From Methylomonas sp. AM2-LC (lineage in GTDB: Bacteria > Pseudomonadota > Gammaproteobacteria > Methylococcales > Methylomonadaceae): a DNA stretch of 64,000 nucleotides. A program made the translations under genes and the position numbers. Below are positions 35,038-44,651 of this stretch, piece after piece. The stretch is from NCBI RefSeq assembly GCF_039904985.1, contig NZ_CP157005.1, positions 496,001 through 560,000 on the forward strand, read 5' to 3'. The notes under the pieces are model-generated. The model was not told the DNA's origin and made no database searches. It saw nothing but the letters and a program-made list of their open reading frames with translations. Within the stretch, counting starts at the first letter, position 1. The number at the start of each line of letters is the position of its first letter.

Positions 35038-38013
35038 TTAATAGTTACCGGCTTTACGGTAGCCGTTCAGAGAAGTCTGTAAGAAAGTGTCAACATCGTC
35101 GCCTAGTCCAGATAGCCCCTTAAGTTCCAATTGCACAAAATAGGCGTTTACTGGATCAAGATTTTCAGCAATACCAGTAGAGCTAGTGGTTGCGCCATTG
35201 ATGTAGCGTCGGGCGATGAGCCGCACTCGCCAGCAGCAGTTTTCTTTTTCTAGACCAATAAAGCTTTCCAGAGTTTTATTGAAATTCAAAGAATATTGCC
35301 AACGTCCTAATGCATACCATTCGTAAAACAAAGGCCAGCGAAATGATACATCGGTCATTGAGATGGTTGCTGGTGTAGTTGTAGTTCCTGGAACAAGGCT
35401 GGGGGCAACCAATGGGTTAGCTGTTGCACTGCGGTAACGGTAACCAATATCGAAAATACGGTCAGGCTGGTCTCTGTATTTTAGACCTACTTGCCCACGC
35501 GCAAAACTATTGTGCTCAGTATTCCATTGTGCACCAGTAACATAGGACAAGTTTTGATTGATTTGTCCGCTTATATCGCCAATCAAGTTCGATGTTTTAC
35601 TGGTTTGTACAGGTACCGGAACTTGTAGCGGTTGATTGGTGGATGTCAGTGTTACTGTGCGGTCTTGAAAATACATGATTTCACCAAAACTGGCTTTAAG
35701 GGGTTCCAGGCCTGTTTTAGCATCAATGTACCTTGAAGTAGCAGCCAAAGAAAGCTGATTGGCATCCTGTAAGCGATCATATCCACTATAGCTGTTTTCA
35801 CGAAATAAACTATTGAAATTGATATCGTAAGCAGATGTGTCGAAGACAGGAATCGCGGTTTGATTCTTTCTGGGGATATAGAGATAAAACAAGCGAGGCT
35901 CAATAATGTTGTTATAGGCATTATCATTAAACGCCATTTGTTTTTCCACACTCATACCACTATCCACGGAAAAAATGGGTAAGGTGCGATTAACACTTTC
36001 TGGTAATCCGCCAACACTTTGATTGCTCAATTGATACTGGGTGGATTGAACCGATAACTTGGGAATAAAAAAGCCTGCGGTCGATTCGAAAGGGGTAGAA
36101 ATTGATGGCCATATCATCAAACGTTGACCGTTTACCAAAGTCGGGTGTGAAAAGTCGCTGTATTGACTATTCATACTTAGCTTTAAAGGCATGCCAGAAA
36201 AATCATGTGAGACATTAAAGTCAACTCTTGGCAACAAGTCATAGGGCATGGATGTTTTCAGTATCGTAGGATCTACTGATTGATAATGCTGCATGCCGGC
36301 AGAAAAAGTAACGTCAGAGTTTGGATTATAATTGATAGTGGCCTTACTAGGCAGATAACTGTTACGTTGAAATCCCAAGGCGTTGTTTAAATCGTTGAAA
36401 TACGTTTTGTCAGAAACCAGATTAAGATCTACTTGTGACTTTAAAGTCGAGGTAAAAGTCGTATTATCTTTTATACCGAATGAGTAACGTGGTTTATTAA
36501 AAATTCTATCGTTAGGCATATATTCTGCGCCGATACTGCCTTTCGATATGTCGGTCAAATAGCGGAATTGATCGCTTAACATTTCACCACGCCCAGAGAA
36601 ATAACGCGGGGTGATAGTCGAGTCCATGTTAGGGGCAATATTCCAATAAAAAGGCGCCGCGACATAAAAACCTGCTTGCTGGGTGCTTCCCCAAGTAGGC
36701 GCTAAAAACCCTGATAATCGCCGATTATCGGTAGGAAAGGAGATATAGGGTGTATAAAAAATGGGCTCGCCTTTAAATTCTAACCAGGCATTTTTGGCTG
36801 AACCTTGGCCTGTATCCCGATTGATTTTTAAGCGAGAGGCATGCATTACCCAATCTTGATTGCCGGGTGGACAACTTGTAAAAGAAGTGTCGTTATAGCG
36901 AGTTAAATATTTATTGTCGCGATAAATGGTTTCTGCATTACCGCGTAAGGGTCCGTCGCCAGCAATAAACATGGCTTGACGGATTCTGGCTTCATCACTG
37001 TTTAAATTCATGGATAAACTCTGACTGGCCAAAGCCATAGAGCTTTCGCTATACATTACATTGCCCTGAGCATCCATATTGCCCGCAGCGGTATCATAAC
37101 TGGCTTTTTCAGCGAGTAGATGCTGATCAGCTCTGGTTAGATCCACATTTCCGGCAAAACTAAGCACTTCGCCCTGGTAGGATTCCGAGAAATCAGCCAT
37201 TACATCAGTTACTGCATTTTCGCGGTCTGCCATAGACGGTGCTTTGTTTTTGGGTTTTTTGATAGCCCAATTTTCACAATTTAGCCATGGGTCTTGTGCA
37301 TAATTTGCGCGTAGTGTCTGAAAGGTTCTTTCCTGGTTATTTGTGAATGCAGGCGGTAAAGAAAATGAACTCTTTTCTACATTTGCTAGAGGTTGAGCCT
37401 CTCCTTTGGGGTCGGCGCCAACCAGATTACAATTCCAATTTTGCTTTTCGGTACCTGATTGACATGTCCAACCGGGTTGTTTTGGAGAGCTGGCAGTCTG
37501 TTCAGGTGCTGGATCAACTTTTTGTAACTGAGGATGCTTGGTTTCCGTTACATGCACCTGTGGTTTTGGCTGTTCACTGAGCACTGGTTCGATCAAATGA
37601 GTCGATTCAGTCGCTGTATTGTCAGTAGTTGACCTGACGACAGCGGGGGGCGATGACGCTGTCGGTAATGGAATAGCCGGTAATTTAGCCGCGGGTTGCG
37701 CAGCCGTTTCCGAGGTCATTGGTTGCGGTACACTGATTACTGGTGAGGTGCTGGCAGTGGGTATTGTCGTCTGTGGCGTTAAAGTGGGTTGTGTCTGACT
37801 GTTTGGTGTCGAAGCTTGTGGAGCCGTTTGTGCATTCGGCGTTTTGATAACGGGAGGCGTGCTGGTACTGTTCGCAGCAGCAGCATCTTGATTTAAACAA
37901 GTCCATTCGCCGTTTTTGCTCTGCTCGCAATTCCACGCACCGTTGCCAGCAGCATGGGCTTCTACAGAAACAGATGAAAAGGCTAACCAAATATAATAAA
38001 ACCGAAAATTCAT
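35038..38013 (-). CDS. lptD: LPS-assembly protein LptD
   Basis: Outer-membrane beta-barrel that inserts lipopolysaccharide into the outer leaflet with LptE. It has a signal peptide ending near AHAAG and a long Pro/Thr/Ser/Gln-rich region to about 190 bracketed by WxC motifs (GAWNCEQ, GEWTCLNQ, GWTCQSG, NWNCNL). An OstA/LptA-like beta-jellyroll (LSFAGNVDLTRADQHLLAE) follows, then the barrel. A Cys-Cys pair (KENCCWRVRL) near the C terminus matches the disulfide pair needed for LptD maturation. At 991 residues it is longer than E. coli LptD because of the linker. Confidence 0.94.
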   Translation of the reverse strand: MNFRFYYIWLAFSSVSVEAHAAGNGAWNCEQSKNGEWTCLNQDAAAANSTSTPPVIKTPNAQTAPQASTPNSQTQPTLTPQTTIPTASTSPVISVPQPMTSETAAQPAAKLPAIPLPTASSPPAVVRSTTDNTATESTHLIEPVLSEQPKPQVHVTETKHPQLQKVDPAPEQTASSPKQPGWTCQSGTEKQNWNCNLVGADPKGEAQPLANVEKSSFSLPPAFTNNQERTFQTLRANYAQDPWLNCENWAIKKPKNKAPSMADRENAVTDVMADFSESYQGEVLSFAGNVDLTRADQHLLAEKASYDTAAGNMDAQGNVMYSESSMALASQSLSMNLNSDEARIRQAMFIAGDGPLRGNAETIYRDNKYLTRYNDTSFTSCPPGNQDWVMHASRLKINRDTGQGSAKNAWLEFKGEPIFYTPYISFPTDNRRLSGFLAPTWGSTQQAGFYVAAPFYWNIAPNMDSTITPRYFSGRGEMLSDQFRYLTDISKGSIGAEYMPNDRIFNKPRYSFGIKDNTTFTSTLKSQVDLNLVSDKTYFNDLNNALGFQRNSYLPSKATINYNPNSDVTFSAGMQHYQSVDPTILKTSMPYDLLPRVDFNVSHDFSGMPLKLSMNSQYSDFSHPTLVNGQRLMIWPSISTPFESTAGFFIPKLSVQSTQYQLSNQSVGGLPESVNRTLPIFSVDSGMSVEKQMAFNDNAYNNIIEPRLFYLYIPRKNQTAIPVFDTSAYDINFNSLFRENSYSGYDRLQDANQLSLAATSRYIDAKTGLEPLKASFGEIMYFQDRTVTLTSTNQPLQVPVPVQTSKTSNLIGDISGQINQNLSYVTGAQWNTEHNSFARGQVGLKYRDQPDRIFDIGYRYRSATANPLVAPSLVPGTTTTPATISMTDVSFRWPLFYEWYALGRWQYSLNFNKTLESFIGLEKENCCWRVRLIARRYINGATTSSTGIAENLDPVNAYFVQLELKGLSGLGDDVDTFLQTSLNGYRKAGNY

Positions 38014-38108
38014 GTATAAGTAATAGCGGCTAAATTGACTTAGCAGGATGGAAATCGAATAAAATATGAAAACTATTTTACCTTAAGCTTGGCTTGCTTT
38101 ATCAAATA

Positions 38109-39110
38109 ATGTCTTTACCTCATTCAGATTTACGTGTTTCTGCGTTGATTAATTGGTTATCCAACAGTCTTTCGCTTGATATTCAACAGCTTGAAATTGC
38201 CTCTAGTGATGCCAGTTTCCGGCGTTATTTTCGCGTTAAATGTCCATCGGGCTGTCATATTGTTATGGACGCCCCCCCTGATAAAGAAAATACTGAGCCA
38301 TTCCTGCGAATCGCAGCGCTTTTTAAAGCGGCAAATTTGCGCGTTCCCGACATTTATTTCACCAATATTGAACAGGGATTTATCGCATTGGAAGACTTTG
38401 GCTCAAGCAGCTTGTTGGATTGTTTGGCAGCCAAAAATGTCGATCAGCTTTATCAGCAGGCATTACAAAGTTTATTACAATTACAAACGAGTATAGATAT
38501 CAATAAGTGTGCATTACCGACATACGATACATTGTTACTGGAAAGAGAATTAGGTGTTTTTCACGACTGGTTTTTAGAAAACCTGTTAGGTTTAGTTTTG
38601 CCTGTCGGCATAAAAAACGATCTCCACGATATTTTAATCCAGTCAGCCTTAGCGCAGCCGCAAGTTTGTGTGCATCGCGATTATCATTCCCGTAATCTAA
38701 TGCTAATTAATTCGTGTGAGCTAGGTATCATTGATTTTCAGGATGCGGTTATTGGCCCCATTAGTTACGACGCAGCATCCTTACTACGCGATTGTTATAT
38801 TCGCTGGCCAACTGAACAGGTTGATAACTGGATTTACCAATATTATCTGCAACTCATCCAGACGCAACTATTAGCAGTTGATTTTGGACAATTTAAACGT
38901 TGGTTTGACCTGATGGGTTTGCAGAGACATTTAAAAGCTATTGGCATTTTTTCCCGATTACATTTACGCGACGGTAAATCGGCTTATCTGGATGATATTC
39001 CACGTACTCTGAGTTATATCAGTGAAGTCTGTGCAAACTATGCTGAATTATCAGAATTTAACCGTTATTTGCAGCAACAAATAGCACCAATTTACCGGTC
39101 GGCTTTATGA
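38109..39110 (+). CDS. amgK: N-acetylmuramate/N-acetylglucosamine 1-kinase
   Basis: Anomeric sugar kinase of the peptidoglycan recycling bypass, with the aminoglycoside-phosphotransferase fold: nucleotide region FRRYFRVKC, catalytic loop VCVHRDYHSRNLML and metal motif GIIDFQDAVIGP. 333 residues. ATG 38109 is chosen; a TTG at 38094 is in frame but unlikely. Divergent from lptD across about 95 bp and overlapping murU by 4 bp, the same order as in Pseudomonas. Confidence 0.93.
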   Translation: MSLPHSDLRVSALINWLSNSLSLDIQQLEIASSDASFRRYFRVKCPSGCHIVMDAPPDKENTEPFLRIAALFKAANLRVPDIYFTNIEQGFIALEDFGSSSLLDCLAAKNVDQLYQQALQSLLQLQTSIDINKCALPTYDTLLLERELGVFHDWFLENLLGLVLPVGIKNDLHDILIQSALAQPQVCVHRDYHSRNLMLINSCELGIIDFQDAVIGPISYDAASLLRDCYIRWPTEQVDNWIYQYYLQLIQTQLLAVDFGQFKRWFDLMGLQRHLKAIGIFSRLHLRDGKSAYLDDIPRTLSYISEVCANYAELSEFNRYLQQQIAPIYRSAL

Positions 39111-39778
39111 AAGCGATGATACTCGCTGCTGGTCGAGGCGAACGTATGCGGCCATTAACTGATACTATCCCTAAACCTCTGTTGAAAGTAGGTGGTAAAC
39201 CTCTCATTCAGCACACAATTGAAAATTTACAGCTAGCCGGATTTAAACAGATTGTGATTAATCTGGCTCATTTGGGGCAACAAATTAGAGAGTATTGTGG
39301 CAATGGTGAGCGCTGGAATGTCAGTATCGATTATACAGATGAAGGTGATGCCGCACTGGAAACCGCCGGTGGTATTGCCAATGCATTGCCGTTATTGGGT
39401 GAAAAACCTTTTTTGGTCGTTAATGCCGATATTATTTGCGATTATCCCTTGGTTACACTGCGTAATCGCAAAATCGATTTAGCGCATTTGGTATTAATCG
39501 AAAATCCAGTACATCATCCACAAGGTGATTTTAGTCTGACTAGCGATGGTTTATTAAGTGCAGATGGGCGCGAGAAATTTACCTTTAGTGGCATTGGTGT
39601 ATATCATCCTGATATGTTTCAAAATCTGCCAGTCGGGCCCTTGAAGTTGCGTCCGGTTTTAGATCAAGCTATTCAGAAAAATCGCATTAGCGGTGAAAAA
39701 TATTTAGGCATTTGGATGGATATTGGTACCCCGCAACGTTTGACAGAAATTGATAATCTGTTACGCGTAAGCAAATGA
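39107..39778 (+). CDS. murU: N-acetylmuramate alpha-1-phosphate uridylyltransferase
   Basis: Makes UDP-MurNAc from MurNAc-1-phosphate, bypassing de novo synthesis and MurA, the target of fosfomycin. A 223-residue nucleotidyltransferase: MILAAGRGERMRPLTDTIPKP at the start (trimmed), PFLVVNADIICDYPL with the metal Asp, GIGVYHPDMF and WMDIGTPQRL. ATGA overlap with amgK shows coupling. Confidence 0.94.
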   Translation: MKAMILAAGRGERMRPLTDTIPKPLLKVGGKPLIQHTIENLQLAGFKQIVINLAHLGQQIREYCGNGERWNVSIDYTDEGDAALETAGGIANALPLLGEKPFLVVNADIICDYPLVTLRNRKIDLAHLVLIENPVHHPQGDFSLTSDGLLSADGREKFTFSGIGVYHPDMFQNLPVGPLKLRPVLDQAIQKNRISGEKYLGIWMDIGTPQRLTEIDNLLRVSK

Positions 39779-40116
39779 ATATAAGCAATTCAGATTGATG
39801 TGGTTTGGCAGAGGAATTTAACTGCTGAGGGTTAGTTCTCTAGTGTATTTTTCGTTGTACGAATGCAATCCAGTATCCTGAATCAATGGCTTAGGTGTAA
39901 AAAATGCGCTAATTTTCAGGCTCTTCAATATACGTCATTTTTGACGTATATTTAAAAAGCGTTATTAAGTGCCAAATCCAGTGTACTCACCAGTCTATTA
40001 AACTACTCGGCGGCATTGGGTGCATATAGTTTAAACACAAAAAGCAGACAATTATTATGAAAGCGAAGCCTGATGGTCAAATTGACTAAAAGAAATGGTA
40101 GGACGCGATGAAATTA
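39779..40116. other. Intergenic region, 338 bp
   Basis: Between convergent murU and the MFS gene. It contains one strong dyad (39927-39952) and no ORF with family resemblance. Confidence 0.5.
39927..39952. terminator. Perfect 11-bp dyad, bidirectional terminator candidate
   Basis: AATATACGTCA (39927-39937) and TGACGTATATT (39942-39952) enclose TTTT. On the plus strand T's close the stem and AAAAAG follows; it lies about 150 bp after murU and the MFS stop, so it could end both transcripts. An operator role cannot be excluded. Confidence 0.45.
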
Positions 40117-41313
40117 TTATCGTCGACCTATTAGCAATAACATCAAGGTTAAAACACAAAATCCAGCGCCAGCATAAAAGGTAACGGCAGCTCCATAGAA
40201 TTCCCATAATACGCCAGCCAATATACTGGCTATCAACATGGCAATGCCGCTGACCAGATTGAAAAAGCCGTAAGCGGTACCACGTAAATCGTTTGGACTG
40301 GTGTCCGCAACCATTTTCGCTAACAGGCCTTGGGTCAAGCCCATATGTATGCCCCAGAGCATTACTCCGACGATTATTAATCCCCAATTATGACTATTTG
40401 CCAGAACTAGGTCGGCGCTGCATAACAGGCATAATCCCCAGGCCAGTAATTTACGTGGGCAAATGTTATCTGACAATTTGCCAAAGGGATAAGCACTGGC
40501 AGCATAAACCACATTCATGGCTACCATCACTAGTGGCACCAAAGCCATAGGGATACCACTTTGTTGAGCCCTTAATACTAAAAAAGCTTCGCTGAAGCGG
40601 GCAAGGGTAAAAATTGCACCTATTCCAACTACCCGCCAGTAAGCGCCCTTTAGGCGTTGCAAATTTACACTGCTGATAGGATTGCTACGCTTTTGGGTGG
40701 TCGGCGTCAGTGGTTCTTTTACGCCCACCAGCAATACTAATACCGCGAGAACTCCAGGTATTAGCGCCACCCAAAATATCGACCGAAAATCATTTTGCCA
40801 CAGTAGCATTAAACCAACGGCCAATAACGGCCCTAAAAACGCTCCGATAGTATCAAGTGATTGGCGTAAACCAAAAGCTGCGCCACGAATTTCAGCAGGG
40901 GTAATATCAGCTACCAGTGCATCGCGTGGAGCTCCACGTATACCCTTGCCTACTCGATCGATCAGTCTGGCGCCTAATACCATGCCACTACCGGTAGCTA
41001 TGGCAAATAACGGTTTAGTTATTGCTCCTAGCGTATAACCCAATAAAGCCAAGGTTTTACGCTTGCCAAGATAGTCGCTAATGACACCCGAAAAAACTTT
41101 TACTATTAGGGCTGTTGCTTCGGCTACGCCTTCAATTAAACCAATACTTACCGCACTGGCACCCAAGGTCGTAACCATGAATAATGGCAGTAAGCTATGT
41201 ATCATTTCCGAAGAAATATCCATTAATAAACTAACAAAACCCAGAGCCCAAACCCCTTTGGGAATTTGCCGCCAGACGGGCTGTGATAGGGGCTTATCGC
41301 TACTGTTATTCAT
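40117..41313 (-). CDS. MFS transporter
   Basis: A 398-residue, twelve-helix major facilitator protein. The loop 2-3 motif VISDYLGKRKTLALLGY and the loop 4-5 region ARLIDRVGKGIRGAPRDALVAD (trimmed: DRVGKGIRGAPRDAL) define an MFS_1 branch commonly annotated as drug or efflux transporter; the C-terminal half repeats with FGKLSDNICPRKLLAWG. Substrate unknown; no neighbouring pathway genes on the strand. Confidence 0.85.
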   Translation of the reverse strand: MNNSSDKPLSQPVWRQIPKGVWALGFVSLLMDISSEMIHSLLPLFMVTTLGASAVSIGLIEGVAEATALIVKVFSGVISDYLGKRKTLALLGYTLGAITKPLFAIATGSGMVLGARLIDRVGKGIRGAPRDALVADITPAEIRGAAFGLRQSLDTIGAFLGPLLAVGLMLLWQNDFRSIFWVALIPGVLAVLVLLVGVKEPLTPTTQKRSNPISSVNLQRLKGAYWRVVGIGAIFTLARFSEAFLVLRAQQSGIPMALVPLVMVAMNVVYAASAYPFGKLSDNICPRKLLAWGLCLLCSADLVLANSHNWGLIIVGVMLWGIHMGLTQGLLAKMVADTSPNDLRGTAYGFFNLVSGIAMLIASILAGVLWEFYGAAVTFYAGAGFCVLTLMLLLIGRR

Positions 41314-41435
41314 TGCTTATTCTTTGAAGGATTCAATATTATTTATGTGCGTTAATCTAACAACTTCTACGACCTGAATGGCAGCAAAATCTCTTGTAAC
41401 TGATTTTATAGCACACAAGTACAAAAAAAGTTCTG

Positions 41436-41441
41436 TATAAT
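41436..41441 (+). promoter_or_regulatory. rnpB promoter -10 element
   Basis: A perfect TATAAT ends 7 bp before the predicted 5' end of RNase P RNA, exactly where a sigma70 -10 should be. The -35 region is weak. Confidence 0.65.
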
Positions 41442-41448
41442 CATCTGC

Positions 41449-41794
41449 AGAGTTGGCCGAGCAGCCGCCGTTTTATGTAAATAAAAGGGAGGAAAGTCCG
41501 GGCTCCACAGGGCAGGGTGCCAGGTAATGCCTGGGGGGCGTGAGCCTACGGAAAGTGCCGCAGAAAATATACCGCCTGGTTTTTCGAAATTCGGTAAGGG
41601 TGAAATGGTGCGGTAAGAGCGCACCGCGCGGCTGGTAACAGGCGTGGCATGGAAAACCCCACCCGGAGCAAGATCAAATAGAGGAGCATACGCGTGGCCC
41701 GCGCGGCTCCTGGGTAGATTGCTTGAGCGACAGGGTGACCTGTCGCCTAGATGAATGGCTGTTCTCGACAGAACCCGGCTTACAGGCCAACTCT
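41449..41794 (+). ncRNA. rnpB: RNase P RNA, bacterial class A
   Basis: Catalytic RNA that removes tRNA 5' leaders. Diagnostic segments in order: GAGGAAAGTCCGGGCTCC (P4 5' strand), AGGGCAGGGTGCCAGGTAA, GGTAAGGGTGAAA, GGTGCGGTAAGAGCGCACC, AGCAAGATCAAATAGAGG (CR II/III), and AGATGAATGGCTGTTC with ACAGAACCCGGCTTA (P4 3' strand). The ends pair as P1: AGAGTTGGCC (41449-41458) with GGCCAACTCT (41785-41794), fixing the boundaries. A pyrimidine/T-rich TTTCTTCTTTTT follows as terminator. A plus-strand ORF through this region is spurious. Confidence 0.97.
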
Positions 41795-41827
41795 TTCTTC
41801 TTTTTGCTATCCGCAAAGCGTATCCAG

Positions 41828-42451
41828 ATGACTTTATATTCCAACGAATTTTATACCAAAGCCGATGAGCTGATTGCAGCGGGTCGATTTATTGACAGTA
41901 AAGGCTGGGTGCCAGCTACCAGTGGCAATTTTTCAGCACGCCTTAACAACGGCACCATTGCAATTACTGTATCAGGTCGGCATAAAGGCTCTTTGCAGCG
42001 CGATGACATTATGTTAATCGATGACAAGGGGTTATCTCTTGATGGTAAGCAGCCCTCGGCAGAAACTCTCTTGCATACTGCAATTTATGAGCGCTTCCCC
42101 CAGATTAACGCCGTACTGCATCCGCATTCTATAAATGCCACACTTGCTGCTCGATTATTTAAACATCAGATTGTATTGGAAAATTACGAATTACTGAAAG
42201 CTTTAGTGGGTATCACTACTCACGAAACACGTATTAAGATACCAATTTTTGCCAATGATCAGGACATTCCGCGTCTAAGCGCACAAGTCGATCAATATTT
42301 GGATAAAAATCAGGATATCTACGCTTATATTATTGCCAGTCATGGTTTTTATACTTGGGGGCCAACGGTTGCAGACGCCTTGCGTCATTTGGAAGCGTTG
42401 GAGTTTTTATTTGAATGTGAAATACGACTATACGGAATCAAATCATTATGA
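41828..42451 (+). CDS. mtnB: Methylthioribulose-1-phosphate dehydratase
   Basis: Methionine-salvage enzyme of the class II aldolase fold that dehydrates MTRu-1-P. 207 residues with GWVPATSGNFSARL, the zinc-binding HPHSINATLAA pair and a third His in IASHGFYTWG. The frame is open back into rnpB, but homologues start at MTLYSNEFYTKADEL, giving ATG 41828, 34 bp after rnpB. First of mtnB-mtnD-mtnC with 4-bp overlaps. No separate promoter was recognised. Confidence 0.94.
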   Translation: MTLYSNEFYTKADELIAAGRFIDSKGWVPATSGNFSARLNNGTIAITVSGRHKGSLQRDDIMLIDDKGLSLDGKQPSAETLLHTAIYERFPQINAVLHPHSINATLAARLFKHQIVLENYELLKALVGITTHETRIKIPIFANDQDIPRLSAQVDQYLDKNQDIYAYIIASHGFYTWGPTVADALRHLEALEFLFECEIRLYGIKSL

Positions 42452-43005
42452 GTGTTTTAAGTATCTATCCTGCCGAACAAGCCCTAAACCCTACCATTAG
42501 CCAAGATTTTGCAACGATTAACACTTCCTTAAAGGCGGTAGGTGTGCAGTTCGAGCGTTGGACCGCGGATTTTGCATTTGCCGCAGATGCCGATGCGCAA
42601 ACAGTGCTAGATGCTTATCAAGCACCTATTAACCAGCTTAAACAAAGCTATGGATTTCAATCGGTGGATGTCATAAACGTAAAACCCGATCATCCTAATA
42701 AAGAGCAATTACGACAAAAATTTCTCTCCGAACATGTACACGACGATTTTGAAATTAGATTTTTTGTAGAAGGACAGGGGTTATTTTATTTACATCTAGA
42801 AAATCAGGTTTATGCTGTACTTTGTGAACAGGGCGATTTGATCAGTGTTCCTGCACATACTCGGCATTGGTTTGATATGGGCGCCGAACCCGATTTTAAA
42901 TGTATTCGTTTTTTTACGACTGAAGAAGGTTGGTTGGCAGAATTTACTGGCAATAAAATTGGGGAAAGTTTCCCCACCCTGGAACAATATAAGCAATCAA
43001 TATGA
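42448..43005 (+). CDS. mtnD: Acireductone dioxygenase
   Basis: Fe2+/Ni2+ cupin that cleaves acireductone, giving the methionine keto-acid precursor plus formate in the iron form. 185 residues; metal ligands in EHVHDDFEIRFFVEG (His, His, Glu) and the later His in PAHTRHWFDMG. Overlaps mtnB and mtnC by 4 bp each. Confidence 0.95.
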   Translation: MSVLSIYPAEQALNPTISQDFATINTSLKAVGVQFERWTADFAFAADADAQTVLDAYQAPINQLKQSYGFQSVDVINVKPDHPNKEQLRQKFLSEHVHDDFEIRFFVEGQGLFYLHLENQVYAVLCEQGDLISVPAHTRHWFDMGAEPDFKCIRFFTTEEGWLAEFTGNKIGESFPTLEQYKQSI

Positions 43006-43676
43006 TTAAAGCCATAGTTACGGATATTGAGGGGACAACGTCATCTTTATCTTTTGTTAAGGATATATTGTTCCCTTATGCACGTTGCCACCTACCGGAT
43101 TATATCCGTACCCGACAGCATGATGATGAAATGGTTGCTCTGTTAGCGGACGCTAAGAAAATCGCCGGTGCAGAGCTTAATATTGAACAACTGATCAATC
43201 AGTTTCTGGATTGGTTGGATGCCGATCAGAAAATTACACCCTTAAAAGCCCTGCAAGGCTTAATTTGGAAAGCAGGTTATCTACAAGGTGATTTTAAAGG
43301 CCATATTTATGCTGATGCGGCTGAGCAGTTAAAGTTGTTTAAAGACAGCGGTTACGAACTTTTTATATACTCTTCTGGCTCAGTATACGCGCAAAAGCTG
43401 CTGTTTTCTCAAAGCGAATTTGGCGATTTAACACCCTTGTTTTCTGGTTATTTCGATACCAATATTGGAAATAAACGTGAAGTAGCCTCCTATCAGCGTA
43501 TTGCTGAACAAATTCAGTGTGCTCCTTTAGAAATCCTGTTTTTGTCAGACATCAAAGAAGAGCTGGATGCAGCTCAACAAGCAGGTTTTGCCACTTATTG
43601 GCTAGTACGAGGGCAAATTCCCGATCCGCAAGCAAGCCATAGACAAGTAGCCGATTTTAAAGAAATTAAACTTTGA
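43002..43676 (+). CDS. mtnC: Enolase-phosphatase E1
   Basis: HAD-superfamily enzyme that enolises and dephosphorylates 2,3-diketo-5-methylthiopentyl-1-phosphate. Motif I is VTDIEGTTSSLSFVKD (Asp nucleophile and DxE variant typical of MtnC), motif II IYSSGSVYAQKLL, motif III/IV FLSDIKEELDAA. 224 residues. The upstream salvage steps mtnN/mtnP and mtnA are not in the window. Confidence 0.94.
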   Translation: MIKAIVTDIEGTTSSLSFVKDILFPYARCHLPDYIRTRQHDDEMVALLADAKKIAGAELNIEQLINQFLDWLDADQKITPLKALQGLIWKAGYLQGDFKGHIYADAAEQLKLFKDSGYELFIYSSGSVYAQKLLFSQSEFGDLTPLFSGYFDTNIGNKREVASYQRIAEQIQCAPLEILFLSDIKEELDAAQQAGFATYWLVRGQIPDPQASHRQVADFKEIKL

Positions 43677-43692
43677 TGACAGTATTTAGTGC

Positions 43693-44586
43693 ATGAAAAT
43701 CGCCATTCTTTCTCGCGATAGTACCTTATATTCCAGTGTTCGATTGGTAGAAGCCGCCACCGCGCGTGGGCATGATGTCAGTGTCCTTGATCCAACCCAT
43801 TGTTATATGAATATTACTTCAATGAAACCGTCAATCCATTATCAGGGTGAAAACTTATTGGGTTACGATGCGGTAATTCCGCGCATTGGTGCTTCCATTA
43901 CCTTTTACGGAACGGCGGTATTACGGCAGTTTGAAGTAATGAATACTTTTGTGCTTAATAATTCTGCAGCAATCAGTCGTTCGCGTGACAAATTGGCTTC
44001 CAGTCAATTATTGGCCCGTAAAGGTATCGATTTGCCCATTACTGCTTTTGCTCATAACCCGGATAATATTGAAGATTTGATTGATGAGGTAGGTGGTGCG
44101 CCATTAGTTATTAAACTAGTAGAAGGGTCTCAAGGAGTCGGTGTGGTTCTGGCTGAAACGCATAATGCTGCACATAGTGTCATCCAAGCTTTTATGGGGT
44201 TAAACGCCAATATAATGGTTCAGGAATTTATTAAAGAAGCAGAGGGTAGTGATATCCGCTGTTTTGTATTGGGCGATAAAGTGGTCGCAGCTATGAAGCG
44301 GCAAGGTCGAGAGGGTGAATTCCGGTCTAATTTACATCGCGGTGGCACCGCAACTCAAGTTCGCTTGAGTCCGCAAGAACGAGCAGCTGCTGTACAGGCC
44401 GCCAAAATTATGGGTTTGAGTGTTTGTGGTGTAGATATGCTGCGTTCCAATCGTGGTCCATTGGTCATGGAAGTCAATTCCTCACCTGGACTTGAAGGCA
44501 TAGAAAAAGTGTGTGGCAAAGATATAGCCAGTCTAATGATTGAATTCATAGAGAAAAATATAAATAAGGTAAGTTGTGGTCTGTAG
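43693..44586 (+). CDS. rimK: RimK-family alpha-L-glutamate ligase
   Basis: ATP-grasp ligase that adds glutamates to the C terminus of ribosomal protein S6 in E. coli. 297 residues: an N-terminal [35 protein letters not shown], the ATP-grasp loop [33 protein letters not shown] and the metal site [20 protein letters not shown]. Sixteen bp after mtnC and probably at the end of that operon, although functionally unrelated. Confidence 0.92.
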   Translation: MKIAILSRDSTLYSSVRLVEAATARGHDVSVLDPTHCYMNITSMKPSIHYQGENLLGYDAVIPRIGASITFYGTAVLRQFEVMNTFVLNNSAAISRSRDKLASSQLLARKGIDLPITAFAHNPDNIEDLIDEVGGAPLVIKLVEGSQGVGVVLAETHNAAHSVIQAFMGLNANIMVQEFIKEAEGSDIRCFVLGDKVVAAMKRQGREGEFRSNLHRGGTATQVRLSPQERAAAVQAAKIMGLSVCGVDMLRSNRGPLVMEVNSSPGLEGIEKVCGKDIASLMIEFIEKNINKVSCGL

Positions 44587-44651
44587 AACGGATTAACAGC
44601 CATACTTTTTGCGATTTGATTTTTGTCGGAGTTAGTAACTCGTCATTTGTT

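Noticed and set aside
33179..39925. A 16-base word TAATTTTCAGGCTCTT shared by 33179-33194 and 39910-39925
   Set aside because: One 16-base match in a 64-kb window is about what chance gives, and the flanks do not match.
41723..41827. N-terminal extension of MtnB into the RNase P RNA gene
   Set aside because: Those 35 codons coincide with highly conserved rnpB structure (P4 and P1 strands), and MtnB homologues begin at the later ATG.
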